From NCBI RefSeq assembly GCF_024397795.1, contig NZ_CP072985.1, forward strand, positions 124,001-188,000: a stretch of DNA of 64,000 bases, written 5' to 3'. Positions within the stretch are counted from its first letter, which is position 1. The number at the start of each line of letters is the position of its first letter. Below the pieces are notes generated by a model. That model was not told the origin of the DNA and did not search any database. It was given only the letters and a program-made list of their open reading frames with translations. The stretch is from Lactobacillus intestinalis (GTDB lineage: Bacteria > Bacillota > Bacilli > Lactobacillales > Lactobacillaceae). The translations under genes were made by a program, and so were the position numbers. Shown here piece by piece: positions 1-8,041 of the stretch.

Positions 1-1
1 A

Positions 2-1321
2 GTTTCTCAAAATAATACGCAAAATTCTGTAGATGATGACATTAAATTTATATATGAACAATATATGTTACACTATTCAAATTTAACTGATTTAAATCAA
101 GATGATATTAAAAAGCGAATTCGGACATTTTTTAATCATAAAGGAGTACCCTTTTGGAATTTAATTCCTATGAAAATAGCTTCTACTGTTAATGTTGAAC
201 AAGCAATGGGACGTTTATGTAGAAATGGTCGAAAAGCGGATCAAGTTCTCATTAATTTAGATTATTCAATGACGGAACGTTTAGATTATAAGTATTTAGC
301 TTCAAAGAGAACCAATGTCATTATGGAGAAAATCCTAAATAAGCATCTTCCTTTGTTAGAAGATGCTTATCAACAATTATTTACTTCACCCGAAGAACAA
401 GCAATGATAGATTTAATTAATAAAAAAGGGATATTTCTTCAAGATTTGGCAAATAATTTACGTACATTGGGTATTGGAAAACAATGTGAATGGATATTGT
501 TGAGAGAATTTATAGGAAAACATCCAATAATTCAAGATTCTAGTCAAATTCCTTCTAATTTAGATAATACGCTGTATGGTTTTTATTATCAAAACGAGCA
601 TCAAATCAAAAATTACTTTTATTGTTTTAAAGATCAAGAATATCAACTTGCCTTTATTGCTTCAACTGAAGAAAAAGCTAATCAAAAATTGAAAAGTTAT
701 AAAGCCCATTATGAAGATAATCCCTTACTTAAATATCATGAATTTAATTTAAAAAAAGAATTATCATATTTGAATAAGATTTTTGACAAAAATCCCTGGA
801 TTAAAAAGGAACTTCAACGCGAAGGATATGATTTGGATTTTTCTAAAAAAGGGAAATTGCTTCTAGCTCCATTAGCTTTCAATAATTTATATAAGGCTGC
901 TATTAGTGAAAAGATTTTTGAAATTATAGCACGCCATTATTCTTGGAATTTTCATTCTATGAAAGATTTGGCTAAGTCAGAATTTGAATTATATGATGGC
1001 TTTCTCAATATACAAAATTCTATTTTATATGTGGATGTGAAAAACTATAATTCGAATAAATATAGTATGAGCAAGAAAAATCTTAATCAACAAGTTATAA
1101 AAAAAGAAAAAGAACGTTTAGGTGTATCTGAAGGAGAAGCAGTAGTAATTGTAAATTTGTATCAATTTGAAAGTGATATGGAATATAAACCAGTTCGAAT
1201 TTTAGATAAAATTAAATCCGACGGAGTTTATATTTATCCAGCTTTGTTTGATAATGATGGAACTCTAAATAATGATTTGATTCAGGATTTGGGAGAATTA
1301 ACTTATGGAAATAACAATTAA
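2..1321 (+). CDS. Helicase C-terminus fused to PD-(D/E)XK nuclease, pPIWI-RE system (5'-partial)
   Basis: The frame is open to the left edge, so the gene starts outside the window; the first ATG at 65 is internal. Numbering from that ATG, VEQAMGRLCR at about 44-53 fits helicase motif VI, which carries the arginine finger. Residues about 265-370 look like a restriction-endonuclease fold: SEKIFE around 281, ELYDGF with D311, then YVDVKN with D324 and K326, matching E...D...DxK. The stop overlaps the start of the PIWI-like gene by 17 bases, so the two are translationally linked. Established: pPIWI-RE loci carry a PIWI protein, a DinG-like helicase and an REase. Inferred: this is such a set with helicase and nuclease in one chain. 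The helicase core cannot be checked here. Confidence 0.65.
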   Translation, partial: VSQNNTQNSVDDDIKFIYEQYMLHYSNLTDLNQDDIKKRIRTFFNHKGVPFWNLIPMKIASTVNVEQAMGRLCRNGRKADQVLINLDYSMTERLDYKYLASKRTNVIMEKILNKHLPLLEDAYQQLFTSPEEQAMIDLINKKGIFLQDLANNLRTLGIGKQCEWILLREFIGKHPIIQDSSQIPSNLDNTLYGFYYQNEHQIKNYFYCFKDQEYQLAFIASTEEKANQKLKSYKAHYEDNPLLKYHEFNLKKELSYLNKIFDKNPWIKKELQREGYDLDFSKKGKLLLAPLAFNNLYKAAISEKIFEIIARHYSWNFHSMKDLAKSEFELYDGFLNIQNSILYVDVKNYNSNKYSMSKKNLNQQVIKKEKERLGVSEGEAVVIVNLYQFESDMEYKPVRILDKIKSDGVYIYPALFDNDGTLNNDLIQDLGELTYGNNN

Positions 1322-3155
1322 TCAGATCGAAAAACCAATTATTAATTATAAAAAATTGAATAAAGATTATATTTTATTTCAGCTAAATTGTACGATGAAA
1401 TTTATACCTAAAAGTTTACTCAATCGATTGGCACAGGAAAATCCTCAGATTTTGGCCGTCAGTTATAAAAAATCAAAAGAAGGAATTTGGATATATCTTT
1501 TAACTGATGTAAATAATTCTATTGATATATATGAATTGAGAGCCAAGCTAGAGAAAATGGGCGCACAGTTTTCTCAATTACAAAAGGTAGATTTTAATAT
1601 TTTAGAGACAGATACTATTTTAAATATTTTACTTTGCTTATTGAGCAGCTTTAATATTGTAAAAGGTAGCAATATTCTTGGTAGACTTTATATTAATTCA
1701 TCGTTAACAGCCCAAAAACAACTTACTCTTAATGAAGTAGAATTTAGTAAAGAACTTAATTTACAAGTACATTCTCGGCAATTTACTAAAATTGCTGCAT
1801 TTAAGACACATAAAGATAGAAGGGGTGACTTGTCTAAATTTTCTAAAGGAGGATTAGGGAAGAGTGCACGTTACAAAATTGACGTTAAACACAACTCTAT
1901 TAGCCAAATTTCGGGGTGTTATCAAAAAGGAGAAAATGATGATTTATATTTGCAACATCCTTTAGTAAAAAATGGTAAAGGTAGTCTGACTAAATTCTGG
2001 AGATTCAATACCACTATTTCAAAGTTGGAATCGAGTATCGTTGGTATAGAGTATTTGATTTTAAATAAAATGAATGAAAAGTTTTCTGAATATCTTTCTA
2101 AGTTAGCTTTTAAAACAATTGCAGTAGAAACTTTGAAGGATCCTATGGGACAACCTGCTCATAGGAAAGAACTTGAAGCATCTATTCGAGATGTTTTTAA
2201 AGATAAGATAATCTATATTAAAAATATGACTGAAGATGATAAAAAAGTAGAAGAATTGCTGAAAATATTTAGTGATACTACCCAAATATTTCCAGCAATT
2301 AAAGCGGGGAAGCCTTTGAAAGTAAAGCCTTTTTCAAACAAAATGCAGAATCAAAGTGTTCCTACTTTAGTATTAATTCATGATATTGATTGGTACGATC
2401 GCAATAAAAAAGAAGATCAGTATTTAAAATATAAAGGTGATATAGTACAGCATTTAGCCGTAGAAAATTTAAAGGGTAAGGAAGTTCCAGTTTTACTTTT
2501 AAATGCTGTAAAAGAATTAGTGATAAAAGAAATGCTAAATACTCATTCAACTTTAGGATGGGAAAAGATGGTGGATTTATCAAACTTTTCTTTTTATAAA
2601 TATTATCCTGATCAGGAAGCAACTCTTCAATATATTTCCCACAGAGATACTTTTGAAATAAGAGAACTACATCCTTTTAAAGATATAGATCCTTATAGAA
2701 AATTTGGTTTAGTTTCCGGCAATATAAACGCTGTTGAATGTATTATTAAAGATCATAAAAATGGAACATTTTTTGAAGTAAAGGCTACGGGCTTACGGAC
2801 TATCCCTAACAAGAATTATTATGAAGCGCTAAAAGAAGGAAAAAAGGTTGGAAGAGGGGAAGCTGATTTAGAAAAGTATTTGAGTGGAATGGTGAATATA
2901 AATTATTATATAAAAAATCAAAGTATTTATTACAATGTAGGTGAAATAGGTAAAGGTATGAATAAAACTTTACCACGTGCATCTGTAGTTAGGGAGATAC
3001 ACCCCATCAATTCAATCCAAGCAACTAATACTTTTACCAATATTGAACCACTTCTAAAGTCAATGAGTATGACCTGGGTTAGATTCAAGCAATATACGGT
3101 TTTGCCATATCCGATCAAATTGCTTAACGAATATTATTTATCTAATATTAGGTAG
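1305..3155 (+). CDS. Prokaryotic PIWI-like protein (pPIWI-RE type)
   Basis: 616 residues. The N-terminal 260 residues are not recognisable by eye. From about 350 there is an RNase H/PIWI-like pattern: a hydrophobic strand PTLVLIHDIDW (353-363), then KGDIVQHLAVEN (378-388), which resembles the conserved (R/K)GxxTQH segment of pPIWI-RE proteins. The C-terminus, LPYPIKLLNEY (600-610), matches the PIWI end in which a proline pair leads into a terminal helix. Such proteins are proposed to recognise nucleic-acid guides or RNA-DNA hybrids in defence against mobile DNA. The gene overlaps the helicase-nuclease gene, which supports a shared role. No DEDX slicer tetrad could be placed with confidence, so the protein may lean on the linked nuclease for cutting. 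Family call moderate, function inferred. Confidence 0.6.
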   Translation: MEITINQIEKPIINYKKLNKDYILFQLNCTMKFIPKSLLNRLAQENPQILAVSYKKSKEGIWIYLLTDVNNSIDIYELRAKLEKMGAQFSQLQKVDFNILETDTILNILLCLLSSFNIVKGSNILGRLYINSSLTAQKQLTLNEVEFSKELNLQVHSRQFTKIAAFKTHKDRRGDLSKFSKGGLGKSARYKIDVKHNSISQISGCYQKGENDDLYLQHPLVKNGKGSLTKFWRFNTTISKLESSIVGIEYLILNKMNEKFSEYLSKLAFKTIAVETLKDPMGQPAHRKELEASIRDVFKDKIIYIKNMTEDDKKVEELLKIFSDTTQIFPAIKAGKPLKVKPFSNKMQNQSVPTLVLIHDIDWYDRNKKEDQYLKYKGDIVQHLAVENLKGKEVPVLLLNAVKELVIKEMLNTHSTLGWEKMVDLSNFSFYKYYPDQEATLQYISHRDTFEIRELHPFKDIDPYRKFGLVSGNINAVECIIKDHKNGTFFEVKATGLRTIPNKNYYEALKEGKKVGRGEADLEKYLSGMVNINYYIKNQSIYYNVGEIGKGMNKTLPRASVVREIHPINSIQATNTFTNIEPLLKSMSMTWVRFKQYTVLPYPIKLLNEYYLSNIR

Positions 3156-3193
3156 ATCAGTTATATCATTAATACCTAAGATATATATAATAT

Positions 3194-3209
3194 AAATAAT
3201 ATATTATTT
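3194..3209. terminator. AT-only palindrome after PIWI gene, possible weak terminator
   Basis: A perfect 16-base palindrome made only of A and T lies 39 bases past the PIWI-like stop and is followed by an oligo-T stretch near 3223-3229. It could form a weak hairpin. With no GC pairs, a terminator role is uncertain. Confidence 0.3.
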
Positions 3210-3307
3210 TATATAATCTATTATTTTTTAATTGACTTATAAAAATTGTGAGATACTTAGTAAGTGTTACAAGATAAATAGAATTATCAAGGTGAATTAT
3301 TTCAAAA

Positions 3308-4537
3308 ATGGATTACAGTAAATACTTTGATTTGGATTTAGATGACGCTAAACAATATGTAGTTGATCATACGGACTTCTTTGGGGACAAAAAGGCTAGT
3401 GAGTTAAACATCAAAGAAGTTAGCGATGGAAATATTAATCATGTTTATCGAGTGGATGATGGTAAAAAGTCGCTTATTTTAAAACAAACTGGTAAAACTA
3501 TCAGAACGTCGGGCAATCCTCTAGACCAACATCGTGGTCATATTGAAGATCGCACTTTAGAAATCCAAAGAAAGCTAAGTGGAGGTCAAGTTCCTGAAGT
3601 TTATGATTATAATGAAACCATGCATGTCATTTTGATGGAAAATGTAGCAGATTTCAAGAATTTACGTTATGAACTGAAGAAAGAGAAGATTTTTCCTAAA
3701 TTTGCTGATCAAATTTCAAGTTTTATGACAAATGTTTTGTTGCCAACAACTGATTTAGTAATGGATCGAATCGAAAAGAAAAAGATGGTTAAAGACTTCG
3801 TGAATGTGGGTCCATGTGACATTACTGAAAAATTGGTTTTGACTGAACCTTACTATAATTACTTAGGGAGAAACGTTTTTGATGATAAGATCTTGCCATT
3901 TATTAAACAAAATCTTTATAAAAATTCTTCACTTAAGGTTGAAGTAGGCAAACTACGGAATAACTTTATGAATAATGCGCAAGCCCTTTTGCATGGTGAT
4001 TTACATAGTGGCTCGATTTTTATCAATCAATCAGATATTCGCGTGTTTGATAGTGAGTTTGCATTTTACGGACCAATGGGATATGACATCGGAAATGTAA
4101 TCGGAAACTTGATTTTCCCATATGTGGTTCAAAAAGCATATTTAAATAAGGAAGGAAAAGGTAATAAAGAATTTATTGTTTGGCTTCAAAAGACTATTGC
4201 TCAAGTTCTTGATATGACATTTAATAAAATGGCTAAAAAGTATGATGAGATCGTGAAGTTTCCATTCTATAAAGAACGGGGCTTCAAGAATAGTTACCTG
4301 CGCAATGTAGAAAATGATACTTTAGGCTATGCGGGGACTGAGATTATTAGAAGAACAGTAGGTGACTCTAAAGTTCTTGAAATTACTGATATTGAAGATC
4401 AGAATTTACAAAACTTAGTAATGGAAATCTTTGTTAAAATTGGGAGTAATTTGATTATGAATCGCTCGGTTTACAATAATGGTGAAGAAATTGTTGCTGA
4501 TATTGATCAAATTTTCGATGAAATGATTGCTAAATAG
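3308..4537 (+). CDS. mtnK: 5-methylthioribose kinase
   Basis: 409 residues, full length for MtnK. It phosphorylates 5-methylthioribose (MTR) with ATP to MTR-1-phosphate in the cytoplasm. Seen: a kinase-like fold with SDGNINHVYRV (39-49) as the ATP loop, the catalytic loop HGDLHSGSIF (229-238) and the metal-binding DSEFAFYGP (248-256), all close to known MtnK proteins. First gene of a three-gene operon with an MTR-1-P isomerase and a class II aldolase, 11 bases ahead of the isomerase start. The RBS-like AGGTG sits rather far (about 12 bases) upstream. MTR would come from methylthioadenosine made by polyamine or SAM-using reactions. No SAM riboswitch was seen upstream. Confidence 0.92.
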   Translation: MDYSKYFDLDLDDAKQYVVDHTDFFGDKKASELNIKEVSDGNINHVYRVDDGKKSLILKQTGKTIRTSGNPLDQHRGHIEDRTLEIQRKLSGGQVPEVYDYNETMHVILMENVADFKNLRYELKKEKIFPKFADQISSFMTNVLLPTTDLVMDRIEKKKMVKDFVNVGPCDITEKLVLTEPYYNYLGRNVFDDKILPFIKQNLYKNSSLKVEVGKLRNNFMNNAQALLHGDLHSGSIFINQSDIRVFDSEFAFYGPMGYDIGNVIGNLIFPYVVQKAYLNKEGKGNKEFIVWLQKTIAQVLDMTFNKMAKKYDEIVKFPFYKERGFKNSYLRNVENDTLGYAGTEIIRRTVGDSKVLEITDIEDQNLQNLVMEIFVKIGSNLIMNRSVYNNGEEIVADIDQIFDEMIAK

Positions 4538-4548
4538 GAGGGCATGAA

Positions 4549-5601
4549 ATGAAGCGTGAAGATGAAGGAATGCCTTTTCTTCTAAGATATGAGAATGTAG
4601 CTTGGTATGAAGATGGAAAAGTAAGAATTTTAGATCGGCGTGTTTTTCCGTGTGAAAAAAGATTTGTGATCTATACGGATTATCATGAGATAATTAAAGC
4701 TATTCAAGATATGGTGACCCAAAGTGCAGGTCCTTTTACTGCAGTTGGAATGGGGATGGCACTTGCAGCTTATCAATGTAAAAATATGCCAGAAGAAGAG
4801 CAAGTTGAGTTTTTGACTAAAGCTGCTGATGAATTGGGGAATGCGCGTCCTACTACCGCCAACCGTTATTCTGCTATCACGCATCGGGCTTTAGATAAAC
4901 AATTAAAAGCTCTTCAAGCAGGGAAATCAGCAGTTGAAGCTGCTTTCAATGATACGATTGATTCATTAAACAGAAGATATGCAACCGAACAAAAAATTGG
5001 CGACAACTTTGTAAGTTTGCTTTCTAACAACTCAAGTATTCTTACTCACTGTTACGCCGAAACAGTTATTGGTTGTATTATTCGAGCTGCCAAGAAACAA
5101 AATAAGACTTTGAAAGCTTATGACACAGCTACTGAACCATTCTTCCAAGGGGCAAAATTGACAGCCAGTTGTTTTCAAGAAGGTGGTTTTGAAACTACTA
5201 TGGTACCCGACAATATGGTTAACTTTGTACTTGAACGTGGGGATATTGATATCTTTACGACAGCTGCAGATTCAGTGACGATGGATGGCTATTTAGTAAA
5301 TAAGGTTGGAACTAAACAAAATGCCATTCTTTGCAATCGCGTCGGAGTTCCGTATTTCCCTACCGAAATTCCTGATCAAGATAAGAAGAGTCATGAAGAC
5401 ATTAAAATTGAAATGCGGGACCCAGAAGATAGTTTGAAGTTTGAAGGAAAGAAATACACGATGGACGGTGTAAAGTCGATTTATCCGGCCTTTGACATTA
5501 CTCCTCCATATTTGATCAATGCTTTGGTAACTGATCGCGGAGTATTTTCACCATATGATTTGGCATCATATGCTAAGCTTGGTGGCGAAGATTTTTATTA
5601 A
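4549..5601 (+). CDS. mtnA: 5-methylthioribose-1-phosphate isomerase
   Basis: 350 residues, eIF2B-alpha/MtnA family. It converts MTR-1-phosphate to methylthioribulose-1-phosphate. Seen: ARPTTAN (99-105), a cysteine in LTHCYAE (C168) and an aspartate in TAADSVTMDGYLVNKVGT (D241), at the sites of the MtnA catalytic Cys and Asp; the end YPAFDITPPYLI is typical of MtnA. An AGGAGG at 4536-4541 overlaps the mtnK stop and fixes the ATG at 4549; the earlier ATG at 4543 is out of frame. The motif HCYAETV differs from the common HCNAGAL, so activity on the related 5-deoxyribose-1-phosphate (DrdI-like) is possible. Confidence 0.9.
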   Translation: MKREDEGMPFLLRYENVAWYEDGKVRILDRRVFPCEKRFVIYTDYHEIIKAIQDMVTQSAGPFTAVGMGMALAAYQCKNMPEEEQVEFLTKAADELGNARPTTANRYSAITHRALDKQLKALQAGKSAVEAAFNDTIDSLNRRYATEQKIGDNFVSLLSNNSSILTHCYAETVIGCIIRAAKKQNKTLKAYDTATEPFFQGAKLTASCFQEGGFETTMVPDNMVNFVLERGDIDIFTTAADSVTMDGYLVNKVGTKQNAILCNRVGVPYFPTEIPDQDKKSHEDIKIEMRDPEDSLKFEGKKYTMDGVKSIYPAFDITPPYLINALVTDRGVFSPYDLASYAKLGGEDFY

Positions 5602-5617
5602 ATAGGATGGAAAAATA

Positions 5618-6271
5618 ATGGATTATATTGAAGAACGTAAAAAGATTGTAGAATATGGTAAGCAAATGATTACCAATAATCTAACCACTGGAACTGGCGG
5701 TAATCTCAGCATTTATATTCCTGAAAAGAAAGTTATGTTAATTAGTCCTTCGGGAATTGATTATTTTAAGACTAAGCTGGAAGATGTAGTGGTCATGGAC
5801 CTGGATGGAAATGTATTAGAAGGCGATAAAAAGCCATCTAGTGAGTATGAATTGCATAGCATTTTTTATCGTCATAATCCAGAAGTACGTGCAGTTGTCC
5901 ATGCTCATGCTGATTATGCAACTGCTTGTGCTTGCTTAAGAATTAATATTCCGCCATTGCACTACATTATGGCTGATATTGGGGATGAGCTTCGTTGCAC
6001 TGACTATAAAATTTATGGGTCTTCTGAAATTGCCCAAGAAGCTTATCGCGTAATGGGTAAGAATAAAGGAATTCTTCTAGCAAATCATGGTTTGCTGGCA
6101 ATTGGAAAAGATATTGATTCTGCCATGGGAATTGCGCGCAATATTGAAATGATGTGTAAGTTATATATTCGTGCTTCAAGTATTGGCAATCCAGTTATTT
6201 TATCTAAAGAAGAAATGGCTGCAGTAAAGAAGAAATTTGAAACTTACGGGCAGGTAAAAGATAAGAAGTAA
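5618..6271 (+). CDS. Class II aldolase, probable methylthioribulose-1-P / deoxyribulose-1-P aldolase
   Basis: 217 residues, L-fuculose-phosphate aldolase (AraD/FucA) family. Seen: TGTGGNLS (24-31) phosphate loop, catalytic glutamate in PSSEYELH (E76), zinc ligands H95 and H97 in VVHAHADY and H157 in LANHGLL. Spacing to mtnA is 16 bases with an AGGATGG site. Known: in the DHAP shunt an aldolase of this family splits methylthioribulose-1-P or 5-deoxyribulose-1-P into DHAP and a short aldehyde. Inferred: the mtnK-mtnA context makes that its job, since no mtnB, mtnW, mtnX or mtnD follows. A general fuculose or ribulose aldolase is the alternative. Confidence 0.8.
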   Translation: MDYIEERKKIVEYGKQMITNNLTTGTGGNLSIYIPEKKVMLISPSGIDYFKTKLEDVVVMDLDGNVLEGDKKPSSEYELHSIFYRHNPEVRAVVHAHADYATACACLRINIPPLHYIMADIGDELRCTDYKIYGSSEIAQEAYRVMGKNKGILLANHGLLAIGKDIDSAMGIARNIEMMCKLYIRASSIGNPVILSKEEMAAVKKKFETYGQVKDKK

Positions 6272-6275
6272 ACTT

Positions 6276-6545
6276 CTATTTTTCGATTAAATATACCCAA
6301 TGGCTACGTGGGAATTCACGTTTGAAAGCGGCGTTCACTATATGTTTATCTTCTAGATTGTCGAATTTTAATTCTTTGACTTGATTATAGTATCCTTTTT
6401 CTGTTAAAAAGTAAGAATCGGCTGCAGTTTCAAGAGCTAAAGAACGATCTTTCTTTTTAGTTAAGAATGCAATTTTTCGTGGCTTGTTGGTTTTAATAGA
6501 TTTTTTTAAAAGTTTTTCAGCTTGATTAAGTGAAATGAGTTTCAA
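6276..6545 (-). CDS. Small conserved protein of unknown function
   Basis: 89 residues, lysine-rich, no signal peptide or membrane segment. I do not recognise a family. The sequence is balanced and soluble-looking, ending in PRSHWVYLIEK. A good GAGGAGG site (6554-6560 on this strand) precedes the ATG, and a TATAAT box lies at 6577-6572, so it is probably expressed on its own. It ends five bases from the aldolase stop, tail to tail. Confidence 0.6.
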   Translation of the reverse strand: MKLISLNQAEKLLKKSIKTNKPRKIAFLTKKKDRSLALETAADSYFLTEKGYYNQVKELKFDNLEDKHIVNAAFKREFPRSHWVYLIEK

Positions 6546-6571
6546 TTTAATTCCCTCCTCTAGATAAACTC

Positions 6572-6577
6572 ATTATA
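6572..6577 (-). promoter_or_regulatory. -10 box for the 6276-6545 gene
   Basis: A perfect TATAAT on the minus strand, 27 bases upstream of the start codon and ahead of the GAGGAGG site. No convincing -35 was found at 17 bases. Confidence 0.45.
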
Positions 6578-6627
6578 CCGTGAAAATAACAAAATTATTT
6601 TATTTATTCGTTATCTTTTTTAACCTC

Positions 6628-6674
6628 AAAAGTGTCTTAAAACCCCATGATATCGGGCTTTAGGCCACTTTTTA
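6628..6674 (+). terminator. Long imperfect hairpin, rho-independent terminator
   Basis: Arms of 18 bases pair at about 14-15 positions (AAAGTG...CCACTTT), with a T-run following on the plus strand. It would stop read-through ahead of the promoter at 6692. Confidence 0.55.
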
Positions 6675-6691
6675 TTTCTTTATAAAAATGC

Positions 6692-6721
6692 TTGCGTTTA
6701 ATAACGAATGTTATGTAATAT
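6692..6721 (+). promoter_or_regulatory. Promoter of the small exported protein gene
   Basis: TTGCGT at 6692-6697 and TAATAT at 6716-6721 with an 18-base spacer, about 47 bases ahead of the ATG at 6768. Confidence 0.45.
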
Positions 6722-6767
6722 AGTTGTCAAGAGGAAATGAAGAGTTTTAGAATCGAAGGTATTTAAA

Positions 6768-7112
6768 ATGAAGAAGTTAGTTAAAGTTGTTTCAAGTTTA
6801 GTTCTTGCTGTTAGTTTTTTAGGTGTTGGTTCAACTGTTAGTGCTGCTACTTTCAATGCTCCAAAGTTGGGTGTTGCCGAAATTGCTCCAACTGATCCAG
6901 CCATTAAGAAGGGCGAAAAGATTTTCGTAACTGTCAAAGATACTAAGAAGCAAACTGTTGCAGTTTACAACAAGGATGCTAAGAAGACTTCAAAGACTGT
7001 CAAGATGGGTTCAACTTTTACTGCAAAAGATGTTAAGAAAGTTAACGGCAAGAAGATCGTTAAGGTTTCATCAAACAAGTGGTTGAACACTAAAGATGTT
7101 GTAAAAGACTAA
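6768..7112 (+). CDS. Small secreted SLAP-like surface protein
   Basis: 114 residues. A signal peptide is clear: MKKLVKVV, then a hydrophobic stretch ending STVSAA, cleaved near residue 26. The mature part of about 88 residues is lysine-rich (VYNKDAKKTSKTVKMGSTFTAKDVKKVNGKKIVKVSSNKW). It resembles one bacterial SLAP/SH3-like repeat that binds cell-wall polymers non-covalently. It has its own promoter and a strong terminator, so it is monocistronic. Function beyond wall association is unknown. Confidence 0.7.
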   Translation: MKKLVKVVSSLVLAVSFLGVGSTVSAATFNAPKLGVAEIAPTDPAIKKGEKIFVTVKDTKKQTVAVYNKDAKKTSKTVKMGSTFTAKDVKKVNGKKIVKVSSNKWLNTKDVVKD

Positions 7113-7140
7113 TTGTTTTAAATACTTTTGATTCAAAAGA

Positions 7141-7175
7141 AAACGGAAGGCATTAACTTAATGTCTTCCGTTTTT
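7141..7175 (+). terminator. Rho-independent terminator
   Basis: AAACGGAAG pairs with CTTCCGTTT (7165-7173); the inner CATTAA/TTAATG also pairs, and a T-run follows. It closes the small surface protein gene. Confidence 0.85.
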
Positions 7176-7232
7176 GCTATACTAAGAAAATAAGCTTGTA
7201 AGACTATTGTTTCTACCAGGAGTGTTCACACT

Positions 7233-7760
7233 ATGGAGATTAAAATGCAAAAATATACCCGTTTAGCTACAAATGATGATTTAATCTCAATTATGAAAAT
7301 TATTGATAATGCCAAGGACTTTTTGAAAAAATCTGGCAGTACTCAATGGCAAAACGGTTATCCAAATGAAGAAAGCATTCTTGAGGATATTAAAAATAAA
7401 AGCGGATATGTTTTTATAGTTGGAAATAAGGTAGCTGCTTATGCTGCAGTGATTGTGGGAATTGAGCCTACATATCAAGAAATAGATGGAGCTTGGAAGA
7501 ATGAGCTCGAAAATTATGCAACGATTCACCGAATTTGCTTTAGTAAAGATTTCCAAGGTGATGGATTGGGGAAGATGTTCTTATCCAATATTATTAGTTT
7601 AAAATATGCTCAAGGTATTTCAAATTTCCGTGTCGATACTCATAAATTGAATGCTCCCATGCAGGCATTAGCCACTCACAATGGTTTTGAATATCGTGGA
7701 ATTATTCAACGTAATGAAGATGAAGATCCAGACCGTTTAGCATATGAGTTGAATTTGTAG
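7233..7760 (+). CDS. GNAT family N-acetyltransferase
   Basis: 175 residues. GNAT fold features: N-terminal RLATNDDLISIMKII, beta-4/beta-5 segment ATIHRICFSKDFQGDGLGKMFL, whose QGDGLG is the acetyl-CoA pyrophosphate loop (R/QxxGxG/A), and a C-terminal HNGFEYRGII typical of the family. An AGGAG about nine bases upstream supports the ATG at 7233; the ATG at 7245 is an alternative. Substrate unknown. Confidence 0.85.
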   Translation: MEIKMQKYTRLATNDDLISIMKIIDNAKDFLKKSGSTQWQNGYPNEESILEDIKNKSGYVFIVGNKVAAYAAVIVGIEPTYQEIDGAWKNELENYATIHRICFSKDFQGDGLGKMFLSNIISLKYAQGISNFRVDTHKLNAPMQALATHNGFEYRGIIQRNEDEDPDRLAYELNL

Positions 7761-7857
7761 TAAATTTAATATTTTTGAATTATTAAAATCCTGATAGAAG
7801 TTAAATAAATTTGAAGGTATAATAAAAATAAAATGCTGGAAGGACAGTATTTTATTA

Positions 7858-7946
7858 GTATTCCTCACGTATGTGGGGATGATCCTGTAAATTGTAATTA
7901 TAGGATTTTTACAAAATCGTATTCCCTACATACGTGGGGGCAAAAC
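7858..7946 (+). CRISPR. Isolated two-repeat CRISPR-like element (repeat-spacer-repeat)
   Basis: Two 28-base units at 7858-7885 and 7919-7946 flank exactly 33 bases, the spacer length of the main array at 61655. Unit 1 matches the main repeat at 23 of 28 positions; a T7-A20 stem pair has become C7-G20, so pairing is kept. Unit 2 (GTATTCCCTACATACGTGGG...) is more decayed at its 3' end, as terminal repeats often are. A TATAAT at 7819-7824 lies just upstream. The 281-base gap between the acetyltransferase and the reductase holds nothing else I recognise. Confidence 0.65.
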
Positions 7947-8041
7947 TTATGCATAAAACTTATAGTAATTAATGCATTATAAATCTTGGATATTAAATAG
8001 GGCTAACTTTATAATGAGGCTAATGAGAAAGGAATGGTTTT

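Noticed and set aside
2103-2622. Minus-strand ORFs inside the PIWI-like gene
   Set aside because: Low-complexity antisense text of an AT-rich gene, no start signals.
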